In this document: positions 1 to 12,764 of the stretch, piece by piece
How the letters are laid out: each line of letters opens with the position of its first letter
Numbering within the stretch: the stretch's first letter is position 1
NCBI GenBank assembly: GCA_002812745.2
Contig: NCSJ02000223.1
Span: forward strand, 1-64,000
Direction of reading: 5' to 3'
Source of the DNA: Scytalidium lignicola
Taxonomy: Eukaryota > Ascomycota > Leotiomycetes
DNA length: 64,000 nt
Made by a program: the position numbers and the translations under genes
Notes under the pieces: generated by a model
What the model saw: only the letters and a program-made list of their open reading frames with translations
Database searches by the model: none
What the model was told of the DNA's origin: nothing

Positions 1-99
1 TAAGGTCTATTCCTTATTCTTATTTCTTGATTAGTATTGTCTAATTTACCCTTATAATATTCTTTTATTACCCTTGTAGTAATTTCTAGCCTATTCTCT

Positions 100-1030
100 T
101 TTTATAATCTTTATTATGTCTTTTATTTCTACTATATTTCCTGTTATTCTTAAGCTTTACATATATAGTCTACTAGTATTAGTACAAGATACTTGATTAA
201 CTGTAAAATAAAGCTAGTTACATATAAGTATAAAGAGTATTTACTTGTAAATAATAAACTTTATAATCTTAAAGGCTTAGATAAAAGTTTTCAAAGGTAT
301 AATAACTTCTTAGTCTTCTTGATTATAAAGTTCTATAAACTCTTAAAGTTCTCTTATATACTTGTAAAAGCTTATAATTCTGTAATAAAAGTAGAGTAAT
401 TATAAGTTAATAGTTTAACATGTTGTTTTTAGTTTAAAATGAAAGTAATAAAGAAAATAATGATTTTCAGGTGATTTTGAATAGAAATTGATGAAATGAG
501 AAGTAAAAGAGTAGTTTTTCAAATAGAATTAGTTAATTAACTAATTATACAACTTTATAAGTAGACTACTTAATATTTAATTAAACATGTTGTTTTTAGC
601 AAAAACAGGTTTAATAATAACAATTATAAAAGTAGATTATCTAATGTTTAACCAATCAAGTTATAAGTTGATAAATAGTTGTTTTCCTCTTCAACTAAGT
701 AAATTTCAACTTTGTAAGTAGATTACTAGACATTCAACTAAACAAAAGTTGTAATCTCTTAAGATTTAACTTCAAAAGTAAACTGCTTAACATTTAACTA
801 ATTAAATGATAATCTCTTGATTTGTATATACAAATTGATTAATATTAGTTCATCTATAACATAAAGTATAATACATAATTATACATAATATACTCATTAT
901 ACTATTCTATGGTTATTATATAATTAAGGGTAGAAGAGCAAAGTTGTAAGAGCTTTGCTTGTTCTTATTACCTAATCAGGACTAGCTTATAAGGGCATGT
1001 AAATATTATGTGTACGTAATTACTATTCTA
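100..1030 (+). repeat. Left arm of ~900-bp RIP-degraded inverted repeat
   Basis: This AT-rich stretch reappears in reverse complement at about 2,070-2,990. Matching landmarks include the run around 170-400 against 2,690-2,930 and the run around 860-1,020 against 2,080-2,240. The arms differ mostly by transitions, as expected if RIP hit both copies. A 68-codon open frame at 193-399 lies in the arm and is echoed in the other arm, so it may be a remnant of transposon coding sequence; I do not recognise it. Arm ends are approximate. Confidence 0.7.
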
Positions 1031-1374
1031 CTAACATTTAGATTTTTTAATTCTTTTTAAGTATTACTTTTATTCTTAAGTAATAATATTTAGTTTTTTC
1101 ATGTAAAATTATTAATTATAAAGAAAGAATATTCATTTTCTCGAAGTAATTAAGAAAAAGATCTTATTATATTAAATTGAATTAAAGTTAATTTTATTAC
1201 TTTATATTAAGTAAACTCTTTTAGAATATTATTTTTAAGTTTGATAATTGTATAAACTTTATAAACTTTATGTTTCTTTAAGACTTTAATTACTTTCTCG
1301 AGAATTATTACTTTGTAAAGATTCTTTATTTTTTTNAACTTAAAATATATTGTTGGTATATGACTGTATAGCAG

Positions 1375-1560
1375 TGAGAGCGTAGTCACGTGCAGGGCAC
1401 GTGCCTACGCGGTCGTAGACTAGTCCCGATTAGGAACGAAGCTCCTACAGCTTCGCAACACCTAGCTCCTGAATGAAGGGACAACCTGAACAAGCACAAC
1501 TAGTATACTACGTATGAATTACGTACGTACTACGTGCTTACAGGCGAACCGACATATATA
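1375..1560. other. GC-richer island with a 13-bp hairpin inside AT-rich DNA
   Basis: About 185 bases of ordinary composition stand inside DNA that is otherwise almost all A and T. At 1,381-1,393 and 1,397-1,409 there is a hairpin (arms CGTAGTCACGTGC and GCACGTGCCTACG, one mismatch, 3-base loop). No reading frame of note. It was either inserted after RIP of its surroundings or was single-copy and escaped. I see no clear terminal repeats or target duplication. Confidence 0.5.
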
Positions 1561-2069
1561 AAGTATTAATAAAATAAAAGATATTATTCTTTCTTAATAT
1601 TCTTTAATTTTAATTCGTTTATTTAATTGTCATTTTCATAAATTTATATGTTAATCATTTTTTTATTAAACTTTATACTTAAAAATGCAATTTCTTTGTA
1701 TTCTTTAGAAATATATAATATAATGTATAATTTATTCTTTATTATAATTATAATGACCTTTTTCTTTTCATTCATAAAATACATCTTATTAGAATTAAAT
1801 AAACCTTTTAGTTTAACTTAGCATAAACGTTTAATTAAGAGTAAATTAATTCTTAAGTTTAGAATATATAAAACATCTTAAAATAATATTAAAGACTTAT
1901 CATTATATATTAATTTAATTATTTCTTTATATTTTAAGAATATTTTTCCTCTTTAAACTTTAATTTATTAACATTTAATTGAAATTATATATTTAAAGAT
2001 TAACGGTTAATTAAATATATGTAAAAATGTACTTATATTATTAGATTAAAATTAAAAAGTAATTGTTGA

Positions 2070-2990
2070 TAAAATAATAGTTATGTATATATAATATTTA
2101 TATACCCTTGTAAACTAGTCTTAATTAAGTAATAAGAGTAAGCAAAATTCTTATAACTTTACTCTTTTACCTTTAATTGTACAAGAATTATAAAATAATA
2201 TAATAAGTATATTACATATAATTGTATATTGTACTTTATGTTATAAGTAAATTAACATTGATTAGTTTGTATATATAAATCAAGAGATTATTGTTTAATC
2301 AATTAAACATTTAGTAATTTACTTTTAAAGTTGAATCTTAAGAGATTATAACTTTTATTTAGTTGGACATCTAGTAATTTACTTATAAAGTTAAAATTCA
2401 TTTAGTCAAAAAGGAAAACAATTATTTATTAACTTATAACTTAATTAGTTAAACATTTAATAATTTACTTTTGTAGTTGTTATTATTAAATTTGTTTTTG
2501 CCAAAAATAATATATTTAGTTGGACATTTAATAATTTACTTACAAAATTGTATAATTAACTAATTAACTAATTCTATTCAAAAATTACTTTTTTACTTCT
2601 CTTTTTCATCAATTTCTATTTAAAATTACTTGAAAATTATTACTTTCTTTATTACTTTTATTTTAAATTAAAAACAACATATCAAACTATTAACTTATAA
2701 TCTTTTCACTTTTATTATAGAATTATAAGCTTTTACAAGTATATAAGAGAACTTTAAAAGTTTATAAAAGTTTATAATTAAGAAGATTAAGAAGTTATTA
2801 TAACTCTTGAAAACTTTTGATTAAGCTTTTATAATTATAGAATTTACTACTTACAAGTAAATACTTTTTGTACTTATGTATAACTAGTTTTGTTTAATAA
2901 TTACTAAGTATCTTATGTTAGTATTAGTAGATTATACATGTACAACTTAGAAATAATAAGAAATATAATTATTATTATTATTCTTATATT
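2070..2990 (-). repeat. Right arm of ~900-bp RIP-degraded inverted repeat
   Basis: Inverted partner of about 100-1,030. The ~1.04 kb between the arms is very AT-rich apart from the GC-richer island at 1,375-1,560. The outer edge of this arm abuts the 3' end of the degraded LINE to the right. Confidence 0.7.
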
Positions 2991-5900
2991 ATAGGCTATA
3001 AGGCCACCTTAAGGGTATACAGGATAATTATACTGTCATATAAAAAACTGTACTAACTCCTTAACTAGGTAAAAACCTTTATACTACTTTTTATCTGTTT
3101 AAGTGTAATTACTTTGCTTTATCTTTATTATCCTCTTGTCTAGTACTCAGCTTACTAGCTTGGTTAAGGAGAGTTTTGTTGTACTATTAAGTTAGTAGTT
3201 AATAGCTTAGTTCTTTAAGATGTTATTACTTTACCATTGTCTTATTCTACTTTTGAATCCTTAATTATATTGCTAATTTGTACTCTTGCAGCCTTCTTAT
3301 AATTAACACTTAGTTAATGATTTATTTATATTCTTAACAACTTTTTAGTATTTCTCTTAAGTCTCTTGTTATATAAGCCCTTGTTTTAAAGCTTTTTCTT
3401 ATTTGTTCTAGGTTTAGACAATTAATGATTAAATGATAAGTTATTTCTTTTATAAGTTTACAATTGTATAATAGTATATTTATATCAAGTATATAACATT
3501 TAAACAAATATACTCATAGTCTAATTTTGTTAGTACAAATTTGTATAATTAATAAGTTAACTGCTTTGTCTAGCTTATTATATAAGAATAATGCTTTTTT
3601 GTTAAAAGTAAGAAAGTTTACAACTTCTATGTAATTATATAACTTAGCCAACTTAGTAACTTTGAAGCTTTAAGTTTATCTTACTTTTTAATCTCTTATT
3701 ATAATTACATTGATTACCTTTAATGTCATTTAATAATCTCTTTATCATTATAACTATATTACCTTGTATTCATTACTTTCTTTAAGTAGTTACTTTTTTT
3801 GTTTGTTGCTTATGTCTTTTTCTTTTCTTCAAGAGTCTTATTGCCTTATTGTTTATTCAGTGAATTATCTGCTTTAAGCTTGTATAATTAAGGTAATCCT
3901 TAAATGCTATTACTCTTTCATTTAAGTATAAGTTTAACAATGAGTAAAATGTCTTTGTCTTTAAGCTTTAAATTAAAGTGTCTTTATAAGCTCTTGTTAT
4001 TACTTAGAAACATTATAACTATGTTGTAAGTAAGTAGTAGTTAATTCCTCTTAGATTGTTATTGGATTTTATAAATTGATAATATATAATAACATTGTAT
4101 ATAATTATACTTTGTATAATTGTTATATAAATTTGTCTTACTCTTATGAAGTTATATCTTTATATCTTTGCTATTAGTCTTATTAATGTAAATGTTTGTA
4201 TAGTTAACTTTTTCTTAATCAGCTTTACATAAACTTTAAAGTTAAGCTGTTAGTCAAGTTAAATTCTTAGAAAACAAGTTGATTCTTTAAGTTTTAATTC
4301 TTTATTATTAAAGTATATTAACTTTTTNCCTTGTTATATAAGTATATATAAAGTATAAAGTATATTAACTTACTTTTACTTACTTTGAATTGTATACCTT
4401 TATATATTGCTTACCTTTTACATATTTTCCAACTTATTTTTAGTATCTTATAATAACTCTTTATAATATATGTATAACTAAGAAGGTTTGTATCATTTAC
4501 AAATCTGATTATAATTAAACCTTTTATCTTTCTTAATTTATTATATAAAGTAAAGATATATAATATAAATAGTATTAGTAAGAGTAAAGAACCTTGTAAG
4601 ACTCTTGCCTTTATTAAGATTAACTAGGTTATTTCGTTGTTAAAGGATAAACAAGTAATCTTATCTGTTAAATAGTTGTTAATCTAGCTTATTAACTATT
4701 GTAAAAAGCCTTTCTCTTAAAGTGTATATTATAATTACTTATAGTCTACTATATCAAATACCTCTTTAAGATCAAGTTATAATAATGATGTAATAATACT
4801 TTAACTCTATATTGTATAGACAATGTCTATTATTATCCTTATTACTAATTTTGTAAATTTACTATGTTTATTTCTTATTTGTCCTTCAAGGAGTAATCCT
4901 TGCTTCTTTGTTATTTTTATAATGTAAGTAGTTATTATAACTTTAAATACTTTTACTATATAATTAAATAATGTAATTAGCCATTATCCTTTAACTTGTT
5001 ATAATTATTCTATTATCTTGTTTAGTTTTTTGTAATATTATCATATTTACTGTATAATAGTTATAAGGAAAGTGTTTTAGTTCTAAAGCTTATTTTGACT
5101 AAGACTACTAGAATTTATCATAATAACTGACTACAAGCTTATAAGAACTTATTAGTTAATTAGTCTAACCTTAGTACTTTTTATACTTTAGCCTTGTAAA
5201 ATACTTATATAACAGTTACTTTATTATAACCTTTGTTTATCTTAATTACTCTTGCTTAATTTATGTTTTGTAGTCTAATATAATCTATTTGTACTTCTAA
5301 GAAAAACTTAGTTATAAGTACTATTACTTTCTTATTATATGTATATACTAATGGTCTTTCTAGGTTATTATTATATAACTTTAAGATTTTTAACAAGTTA
5401 ACAAGTATATAACTACATGTTTATACTTATTATTCAAGTGTCCACAACTTGTAAATATCCTTTGTTATTATTATTATTACTTATTATTAGCTTTTAGTTT
5501 AAGCTTAAGTAATTCTTTCCTTTTATTCTTTAAGAGCTTAATCTAGGTTTTAATGATTTTGCAAAGACTTATTTATATATTATTAACATTCTACTTTCTA
5601 AGTAACCTTAGTTACTTTCTTAATTGTATAATTCTACTATAATGTTAAATAGCTAACTAATAACTTCTTTCTAAGTATTGTCTTATTTATAATATTAATT
5701 AATTATTTTGTTAGTATATTAACTACTTTGTCTAACTACTCTTTAGTAGATATATATCCTAGGAGAAGTAATAAGCTAGTTGTTGTTACTTTAACTTTTT
5801 CATAGTCTATTAATCTTCAATTATAACTTGGTTCTTTATTGTATGTTTATTGTTTACTTACTTCAAGTTTGATTTTGATAAGTTGGAAAGCATAGTCTGA

Positions 5901-7860
5901 ATTAGTCTAGTCTTCAACTCTTATATACTGAATTTAAAGGTTTGTTATATGTTAAACATAGTTAATAATTAAGTTCTTACTGTTGTCTTGTCTTTATATA
6001 AGTTCTTCTCAGGGTATAATAAGCTTAAGCCTTCATCATTATATTAATATTAATAATTTATTAACTTTATCATTTATTCTTTCTTCTTTATCTTATATTA
6101 AGTAATGTTGATTAAAATTACTTGTTAGTACTATATGATTTTCCAATTCTACTACAATAAGATCATAGATAAGTATATGCTAATTTGAGGTTATATATCC
6201 AGTTGAGTATATTAAGTAAACTATTATATTTTCAATTATAAACATTACTTTTACTTAATCCTCTTTTGCTTTATACAATTATACAATTAATTTATAATGT
6301 TTATATATGTATATAATTACTCTCTTGTTATCTTATATTCTTTAGTAATTCTTACTATTTAAGTAATATATATCTTTAATCTATTTGTTTACTTATAATT
6401 CTTAAACTATTAACATGTTATACTTGTTATTGTCCTTTAATACTTTTATTACATATTTACATCTTTTATTTTAGTTTTNAGTATAAGATTATAATTATAA
6501 TTATATTATAATTGTGTTTATTATTATACTACTTTATTAGTTAGTCTATTATTACTGGTTTACTAGATCTTCATTACTTAACTAATTATAAAACTTGATA
6601 ATAAGTTAAGTAATAATTAATTAAACATAAAACTACTATGTCAACTTGAAAATTTGTCTAAAGTATTTCTATTTATTCTTCTTATAATACTTAAACTTAT
6701 AAGTTTACCTTATAAGTTTACTTGAGTTCTAAGTCTTTTTCTTTTTAAATACTATTTATTATCCTTCTTCTTTGTTACTTTCTATTAACCTAGTTATATT
6801 AAGTTAAGTTGTAGTATAGATTATATTATTTAATTTAACTAGTTTTATTACTTTGTTTTTATATACCTCTTTTACTTGATCCTAATACTCTTTTGTTATT
6901 AGACAACTTCAATCAAACATTATATATTCCTTATTATAATTATAATACTTAAGCATAATTTCTCTTAGGTTTGTTGAACATTCTTTTTCTCCTCCTTTGT
7001 ATATTACTCTTGTACAACAAGCATATTACTTCTTTACTTTACAATATTATATGTAATATCCTTAAGCTTAGCATTTGAAATATTACTTTGACTATAACTT
7101 ATTCTTAAATATTTTATAATAAAATACTTGACCCTCTTAATATAAACCTTAATTTGTAAGTCTATATACATCTTCTGTAATTACTAGTTCAATATATAAG
7201 TAACCTTTCTATTGTTAGCCTCCTTTATAAGCTTAATAAGCTTTAACCTGAAGCATTGTTATTTTATTCTCTTTTTCTAATACTTCTTTGATTAAGGCTT
7301 TATTATATTCAGTTAACAAGTAATCAGATATACCCTTAGTATATATAATAACTTTATTATTGATAATTTACACTTCTTCTTCAAATACCTTTTGAACTTA
7401 TTATATATTAAGCAAATACTATTCTTTTTAACTATCTTTAAAGACTATTATTATATTATTATTAAGTAATTGCCTTATTGTATGTACATTACCTTATAAG
7501 AATATAATTATATTAATTATTATTACTATATCTTATAAGTTGTAATTCTTAAACTCTAATAGTATACTTAAAGTGTATATGATGATTTTATAATCTCTTT
7601 TCATTAGTAGTCTACAAGTCCTTTATTATGTATTCTCTATATACTTGTTGTTAGACTACATTGTTATTATTAAAAAGGCTGCTATCTAAGCTTATATATA
7701 CTCTTGAGGTCGAATGACTTTTATGAATACTTCTTTCAAGTCTTTATAAGTAATTAATATGTTGTCATCATTGTTGGATTACTTCACAATTACTTTATGT
7801 TCGAATTTAAAGTGTAAAANTTTTTTCTACTAACTAGAGTACTTTATGTACATTTCTCTT
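2990..7860 (-). pseudogene. RIP-degraded Tad-like LINE (endonuclease and reverse transcriptase remnants)
   Basis: On the minus strand, about 4,490-4,610 translates to a recognisable reverse-transcriptase core: LQGSLLLLILF (from a QGSPLSPILF-type motif) followed by RFVNDT, where the catalytic FVDD/FADD box has become FVND by a G-to-A change. Further upstream on that strand, about 4,740-4,780, DLKEVFDIVD matches the first RT aspartate motif. About 6,102-6,145 reads VLTSNFNQHY, the degraded form of the GDFNLHH motif of an apurinic-type endonuclease. The order endonuclease then RT, about 1.4 kb apart, fits a Tad1-type non-LTR element. Many stops, extreme AT content and G-to-A/C-to-T replacements show RIP. 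ORF1 was not recognised; the 5' limit is approximate. Confidence 0.8.
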
Positions 7861-8776
7861 CTTAACCAATTAGTTGAATTACAATAAATCCTTATGTTCA
7901 TTACTACTTGACTCCTACTTTGTCATCCCTCTTTGGCCACATTCCTTATCTCCATAGCTTCAACGTTGTTAGTTCTTCTGTTGATGGTTAAAGCTTGTGA
8001 TACTATCATCACGTCCTGCAACCATGTCATACCTGCATCCTACCTGCAATATCATAGCTAAACACGTTCGACATACTAGGTACAGCTCTATTATTAGTAA
8101 TGAATTAGGCTTTAGTATTAGCATGGTGCTGAGGTTCAATTATTCTAGTTCACAACCAGTCACTAACATATAATATTAACCTTTTAATAAGAAATATAAT
8201 AAAAACAAAAGATATAACAAAGAATACAAAGGAAAATAAGTTAGAAATCATTGTAAAAGTAATGAAGAGTATTATAAGGGTAAATTGGAAAGTATTAATC
8301 AAGAAATAAGAATGGAGAATAGACTTTAAAGATATTATTATAGACAATATACAAGAATACTTAACTATTAAAGTTTATAAGTATTACTTTAATAAAACTA
8401 ATAATACAAACTTATAAGACTTATTCTAAGAGGATTTTAAGAACTTTATAGTTGATACCTTCAAGGTTATTACTTAAAAAGAGAGAGAAAATGGCAGTCA
8501 TTATGGGAGTGATACACGGGGTTGGAGATGACATAGAATAAAGGAATGTTATTTCAAATGCGCTTATACCAAATTTCCCAGCATAGATCAATTTATTGAG
8601 ACTATTTTTAACCATGTTAAGCTGTAAATTCTATTCCCATGATATCCCATCTCTGCATGCCTGCTAAAAAATAATGGAGCATTGACACAATAGCAACGCT
8701 CACTGAACGGTAGACATACTTCCCATAATAATAAGAAATCACACCAATTTACCCACATATTAATAACAATTTATGC
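7861..8776. other. Boundary between AT-rich block and genic DNA
   Basis: Composition changes from RIP-like to mixed. Around 7,915-8,140 base use is nearly normal, then 8,160-8,640 is AT-rich again. The two short open frames here (8,150-8,347 and 8,421-8,615, minus) show no recognisable motif and I do not call them genes. Confidence 0.5.
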
Positions 8777-9697
8777 CTACGTCCTTTGAACAAAAGGACT
8801 TTGCTCCACCAACCACGTCCGATAGTCTGTCAACCCTGGAAACATCTTCCTACACTGGGCTACATCCCCACCAGATCCAACCTGCTCAAAAAACCGAAAC
8901 ATATCTCCCACCGTATCCTTGAGAAAATACTTGACCGCAGAGCCGACAAGACACGGGGCCATGGGCATATGGTAACCTATGACCTCCTGGAAGATAGCAT
9001 CAGCGGCATTCTGGGTCAGTTCGTCGCCAACCAGCGTGATGCCAACGTTTCGGTAATTTTCAGAGTGGAGCAAGGCTTCAGCAGCAAAGAAGCCGATGTC
9101 CTTGGTGGAGATGAGCTGCAGTGGCTTGTTCGGCCCCATCTGCTCCCATATGCGCGCGAATCCCTTGCCATGGATATCAGTCGTCATGTTCTCGAAGAAA
9201 GTCACCGGTCGCAAGATAGTGTAGGTCATGCCCTGGGAACTCGACGCTGCGAGCTTCTGCAGGTACTTCTCGATGTTGAACTTGGCAGCGAAGTTCTTCA
9301 CGAATGTGGGATCTTCCTCTGAGCGCTCTGGTCCGCCCCGATCGCCGGACGAGTAAACGAAGTGCTGGACGCCCCGCGCGACGGAGGCTGTCACTAAGGC
9401 TTTTCCTTGCTTCTCTTCCTCGTCGGAGTTAATCAAGACTGCGAAGACGCCCCAGATTGAGCTTCCATCGCCAGTGGCTTGGTCGAAGATGGCATCTGCA
9501 TCCGAGAGATCGCCTTCGATGATGGAGACGTTGGGTTTACTAGCCAGTGCCTTTGCGGCGCCCGAGTTTCGATTGCGGGTGACGGCGAGGATGTGCATTG
9601 GCTCCAAGCTGTTGTTCTCAGCCTGCGCAGAGATCAGGGCGTCAATGACGGCCGATCCTTGCCTGCCAGTTGCGCCCGTAATGAGGATCGATTTCAT
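8777..9697 (-). CDS. NmrA-like NAD(P)-binding Rossmann-fold protein
   Basis: Single-exon gene of 306 residues with ATG at 9,697 and TAG at 8,777. The N-terminus has the dinucleotide-binding glycine motif TGATGRQGSAV, followed by the alternating strands and helices of an atypical short-chain dehydrogenase (VTRNRNS, IIEGDLSDADAI, FVYSSGDRGG). The arrangement is that of the NmrA-like/HSCARG family, in which many members sense NAD(P) redox state or act as reductases rather than as the nitrogen regulator NmrA itself. No catalytic YxxxK pair is obvious, which favours a binding or sensing role. The upstream side (9,710-9,730) has a GTT microsatellite. It stands alone, with no cluster partner. Family assignment is secure; the substrate is unknown. 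Confidence 0.85.
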   Translation of the reverse strand: MKSILITGATGRQGSAVIDALISAQAENNSLEPMHILAVTRNRNSGAAKALASKPNVSIIEGDLSDADAIFDQATGDGSSIWGVFAVLINSDEEEKQGKALVTASVARGVQHFVYSSGDRGGPERSEEDPTFVKNFAAKFNIEKYLQKLAASSSQGMTYTILRPVTFFENMTTDIHGKGFARIWEQMGPNKPLQLISTKDIGFFAAEALLHSENYRNVGITLVGDELTQNAADAIFQEVIGYHMPMAPCLVGSAVKYFLKDTVGDMFRFFEQVGSGGDVAQCRKMFPGLTDYRTWLVEQSPFVQRT

Positions 9698-11754
9698 GTT
9701 TGCGAGGTCCGGGCTTGTTGTTGTTGTTGATTGACACAGTTGATGAGTTGGGGATGGCTGCTTCTGGCCTGGAACGGATANGTCGAGTAGAAAGTTGTTT
9801 GCCTAATTGATTATTATTGTTGAAGAGTTGCAGTAGATAGATTTGAATGGCACCGCCCTATTGCAAGATAATGTGAATGAGTTCTCTGAGCTGCATCGTT
9901 TCTTTTCATGTATTATATACTGTTGAATATGGTCTTTGATGTGTGCTCTTTGATGTGACCCTGTGCCAACCTTATTATCGTTATGAATTGCACCGGTCCC
10001 AGCCACGCGCGTCATCTCGCTCTAATCTTACTCCTTGTTCCCCTGCGCCGGGTCGGATCAACTTGGCTGGTGGTGGAGCCCTCAACTCCCCGACCGGGCC
10101 ACCAGTCGATCACCTCTCGGCCGTAACTTTCGTTATCTTTGTTTCACCATCAGACACGACAATTCCTGGCTTTATTATAGGGATGCTCAAATCCGCTTGG
10201 GCGCCTGTTATTCTTACTTGCCAAGACTGATACCAGACCATATACAAATTATTACTGTGCAAAGAGATTCAATGATGCGATCAATTTAATCCGATTAACT
10301 GAATTAACAATAAAAACTCAGGCTGTTTATATTGCCCCATATGGAAAAGATAAAGCTATGCTAAGACTTCAATGCAATCTTGAGTCTCTTAAGACTTGGC
10401 TTGGGCATTTTTTCCCCTCGTCCCAAGTCACAGTACTCAACATTCTCTTGTTAGCCAATTTGACTGTGTTCTCTATAGAATCTGTGTGATAAATCGATGA
10501 AATATCGTGTTAATAGCCTCGTTCTTATGCTGTTCCAGGCTCATGAGTCAGTTTTAAGCTCTATAATTTGCTGTATTCTTACTTTACTTGTAATATGTCC
10601 AAATCGTGTAACATATCTCTCTTTTCTGGATGTCCTTAGGCAAAAACAATGTGCTTAAAGTTAAAACTGTTACAACTGGTGGCGCTGAACTAGCAAGTAA
10701 CGCAAAGGTAAAGGGCAATCGCTTAGTACTAGAGCTTGTATTAGAAGTTGATTTCTAGCCTTAATTGAAAGCTTCCTCTCCCTTTCTCTTTTATAATCTC
10801 TGGATTAAGAGTAGCGTGGAAGCGATAGTGTGAGCACAACTATAGTGCAAGTCAGGTGAACGGGGAAAGGATAAGCAATACATAAAATAAACGTTGAACA
10901 ACAATGGACTATGTATCAATGCATCACAAGAACGAACCACTCCCTTGATTATGAAAAGGTTGTTGTTTATTACGAGTACTATGAATCCCTATTTATGAAC
11001 GCACGCCCAATGAGCTCCTTTTTCCTACCACCCCAGGTAAGCCAATTCATTGCTCTTTATGTAAATCACATTGGTTTAACATATAAACAAATGCCCAGCA
11101 TGACATCTTTGTCTAATTAACCTGAGAACAAACACAAATATTGAAGTACATTAGGAATATGAATCGAGGAGCATATGATGGTTTGTGAGGGTTCGTTGTA
11201 GATATGGCGAGATATGATGAGATACAATATTATTGTACGTAGTTCAGGATTTAAGTAGTCTATTTGATTGATGTAAATATTTCATTCTATCTACATTAGT
11301 TTTTAATGAATTTCTAATAACATAATGTTGCCCTTTACCGGTCAGCCGGCTTTTCCGATCACTTCCCCTCAAATCATCAATTCCAATAATACTTTCAATT
11401 TCCGTCAATGATTTGTCAACTATAACATGCACCCTACTGTATCCACACACTCAAATATTAGGGCATGCAACTGGGGCTCAATTGTATGCCACATACAATT
11501 GTTGGGGCGGTTAATATCGGCCTATACGATTCTGTATAGCCGTAACTCTATTGTATATAGAATCAATTGTAGTGTGGTAGGGTCACGCCTCCCACCGTAT
11601 TTTGGTGATGCCATGTGGGCGAGCCCTCACGCACACTGTAGCATATATGTAGTAGTAGTAGCCGTAGTAGCTACAATAATCAAGCCTGCTTTCTTCCTAT
11701 TCTATGTGCTAAGTCTCGAAGGCCTAGATTCCATGATCAGACACGAAAACAACG
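9698..11754. other. Gene-free spacer with palindromes
   Basis: No convincing gene. 9,700-10,290 has mixed composition and several overlapping open frames without recognisable domains. 10,300-11,450 is moderately AT-rich. At 11,479-11,501 there is a perfect inverted repeat with 10-bp arms (CAATTGTATG, loop CCA, CATACAATTG), and at 11,522-11,539 another with 6-bp arms (CTATAC, loop GATTCT, GTATAG). These may be protein-binding sites or the relic of a small foldback element. Confidence 0.5.
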
Positions 11755-12160
11755 CCTTCTGTTTCAAGTAATCCAATCTTACCAATCAAGAGGTAGCAAG
11801 CCAATAAGCACAACTCATTAAGCACTAAGGGGGAAATTAGTAGTAGCATGGTAGCATGAACTCGATTACGATCAACGAGGTCAGAAAATGGCAAGAGGAC
11901 CAATCAGCAGGCGAGATAACTGCCAAATCATTAACCTCTTCACCGCTTCGAGGTTGTATCATCGTATATAGTAACATGGATCTAGCTGCAGACTGGGAAT
12001 TACATTAAGTTTAATGCATTCTGCTTTAGGTAATCCAGTTTCACCAACCAAGAGACGCCAAGTCGACAAGCAAACTCATTAAACGCAAACGGGAATTTCC
12101 GTTAGCGGACGAGTACGATTAAGGCGGCGAGAAAATGGAAATGGGACCAATCAGTAGGAA
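11755..12160 (+). repeat. Diverged direct duplication of ~150 bp
   Basis: About 11,755-11,912 and 12,017-12,160 align in the same orientation with many substitutions and small gaps. Both copies read CTG(T/C)TT, then TAATCCA, ACCAA(T/C)CAAGAG, AACTCATTAA, GAAAATGG and finally GGACCAATCAG. The repeat unit is about 260 bp when the spacer is included. Neither copy codes for anything recognisable. Copies may be old LTR-like ends or a duplicated promoter; both end in a CCAAT-type box. Confidence 0.6.
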
Positions 12161-12465
12161 ACCGGGGACAGCACTAGTGCTGAGCCACTATCCCGTCAGG
12201 CCCCAGAGGCCAAAAATGTCCTTTTTTAGCGTAGTTGCCTCAAATTTATAAACGTTTTCACTAGTGCTTTAGTGTTAATCAGAGGCTTTAACTGGATAAG
12301 ATCCATGAATACAAATTTTGGCCTTACAAGCTTTAAGCGAATGGGGCCCGAGGGGATAACTTTGATATAACTTTGTTGGAGAGTTAGCCCCCTTTACCGC
12401 CAACCTCATTATTCGAAGCCAGAAACAGATATATACAGTGTCATATATTTTGCCAGTAATCAGTA

Positions 12466-12764
12466 ATGTTTTCCCCAACATCACTGGACACCCGATAACA
12501 CTGGACGCTGAAATTTACGGTGAAATAAAGTAAAATCACTTCTTAACAAACTTAGTATTTATAATGTTTTATTAAATAATATTATAGAAAATAATTAAAA
12601 ATCTCATTCTAATTCTAAATAGTAAATTCCTTACTTTAAATAACTGTAATATTGTTAGGTTTGCTAGGAAATGATTTTGCTCTATTTTGCTTTATTTTGC
12701 TCTATTTTGCCTTGAATTTCAGTGTCCGGTGTTATCGGGTATCCAGTGATGTTGGGAATTACGT
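12466..12764. mobile_element. 299-bp MITE with TA target duplication
   Basis: The two ends are inverted repeats of about 50 bp, flanked on both sides by TA (12,464-12,465 and 12,765-12,766). Reading inward from the right end gives ACGTAATTCCCAACATCACT. The inner parts of both arms contain the CACTGGAyACCCGATAACAC block (12,481-12,506 and its inverse near 12,725-12,750). The middle is AT-rich and non-coding. A TA duplication and ends starting ACGTAA resemble the pogo-type element at 16,160-18,046, which starts ACGTAAATCCC, so that family could have moved it. Confidence 0.7.

Noticed and set aside
9943..10289. Two overlapping open frames of 84-95 codons
   Set aside because: No domain, signal or conserved block; overlap in different frames suggests chance in GC-normal DNA.
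10630..10758. 42-codon ORF (MSLGKNNVLKVKTVTTGG start)
   Set aside because: Protein-like in feel but too short and not recognised; could be the last exon of a lost gene.
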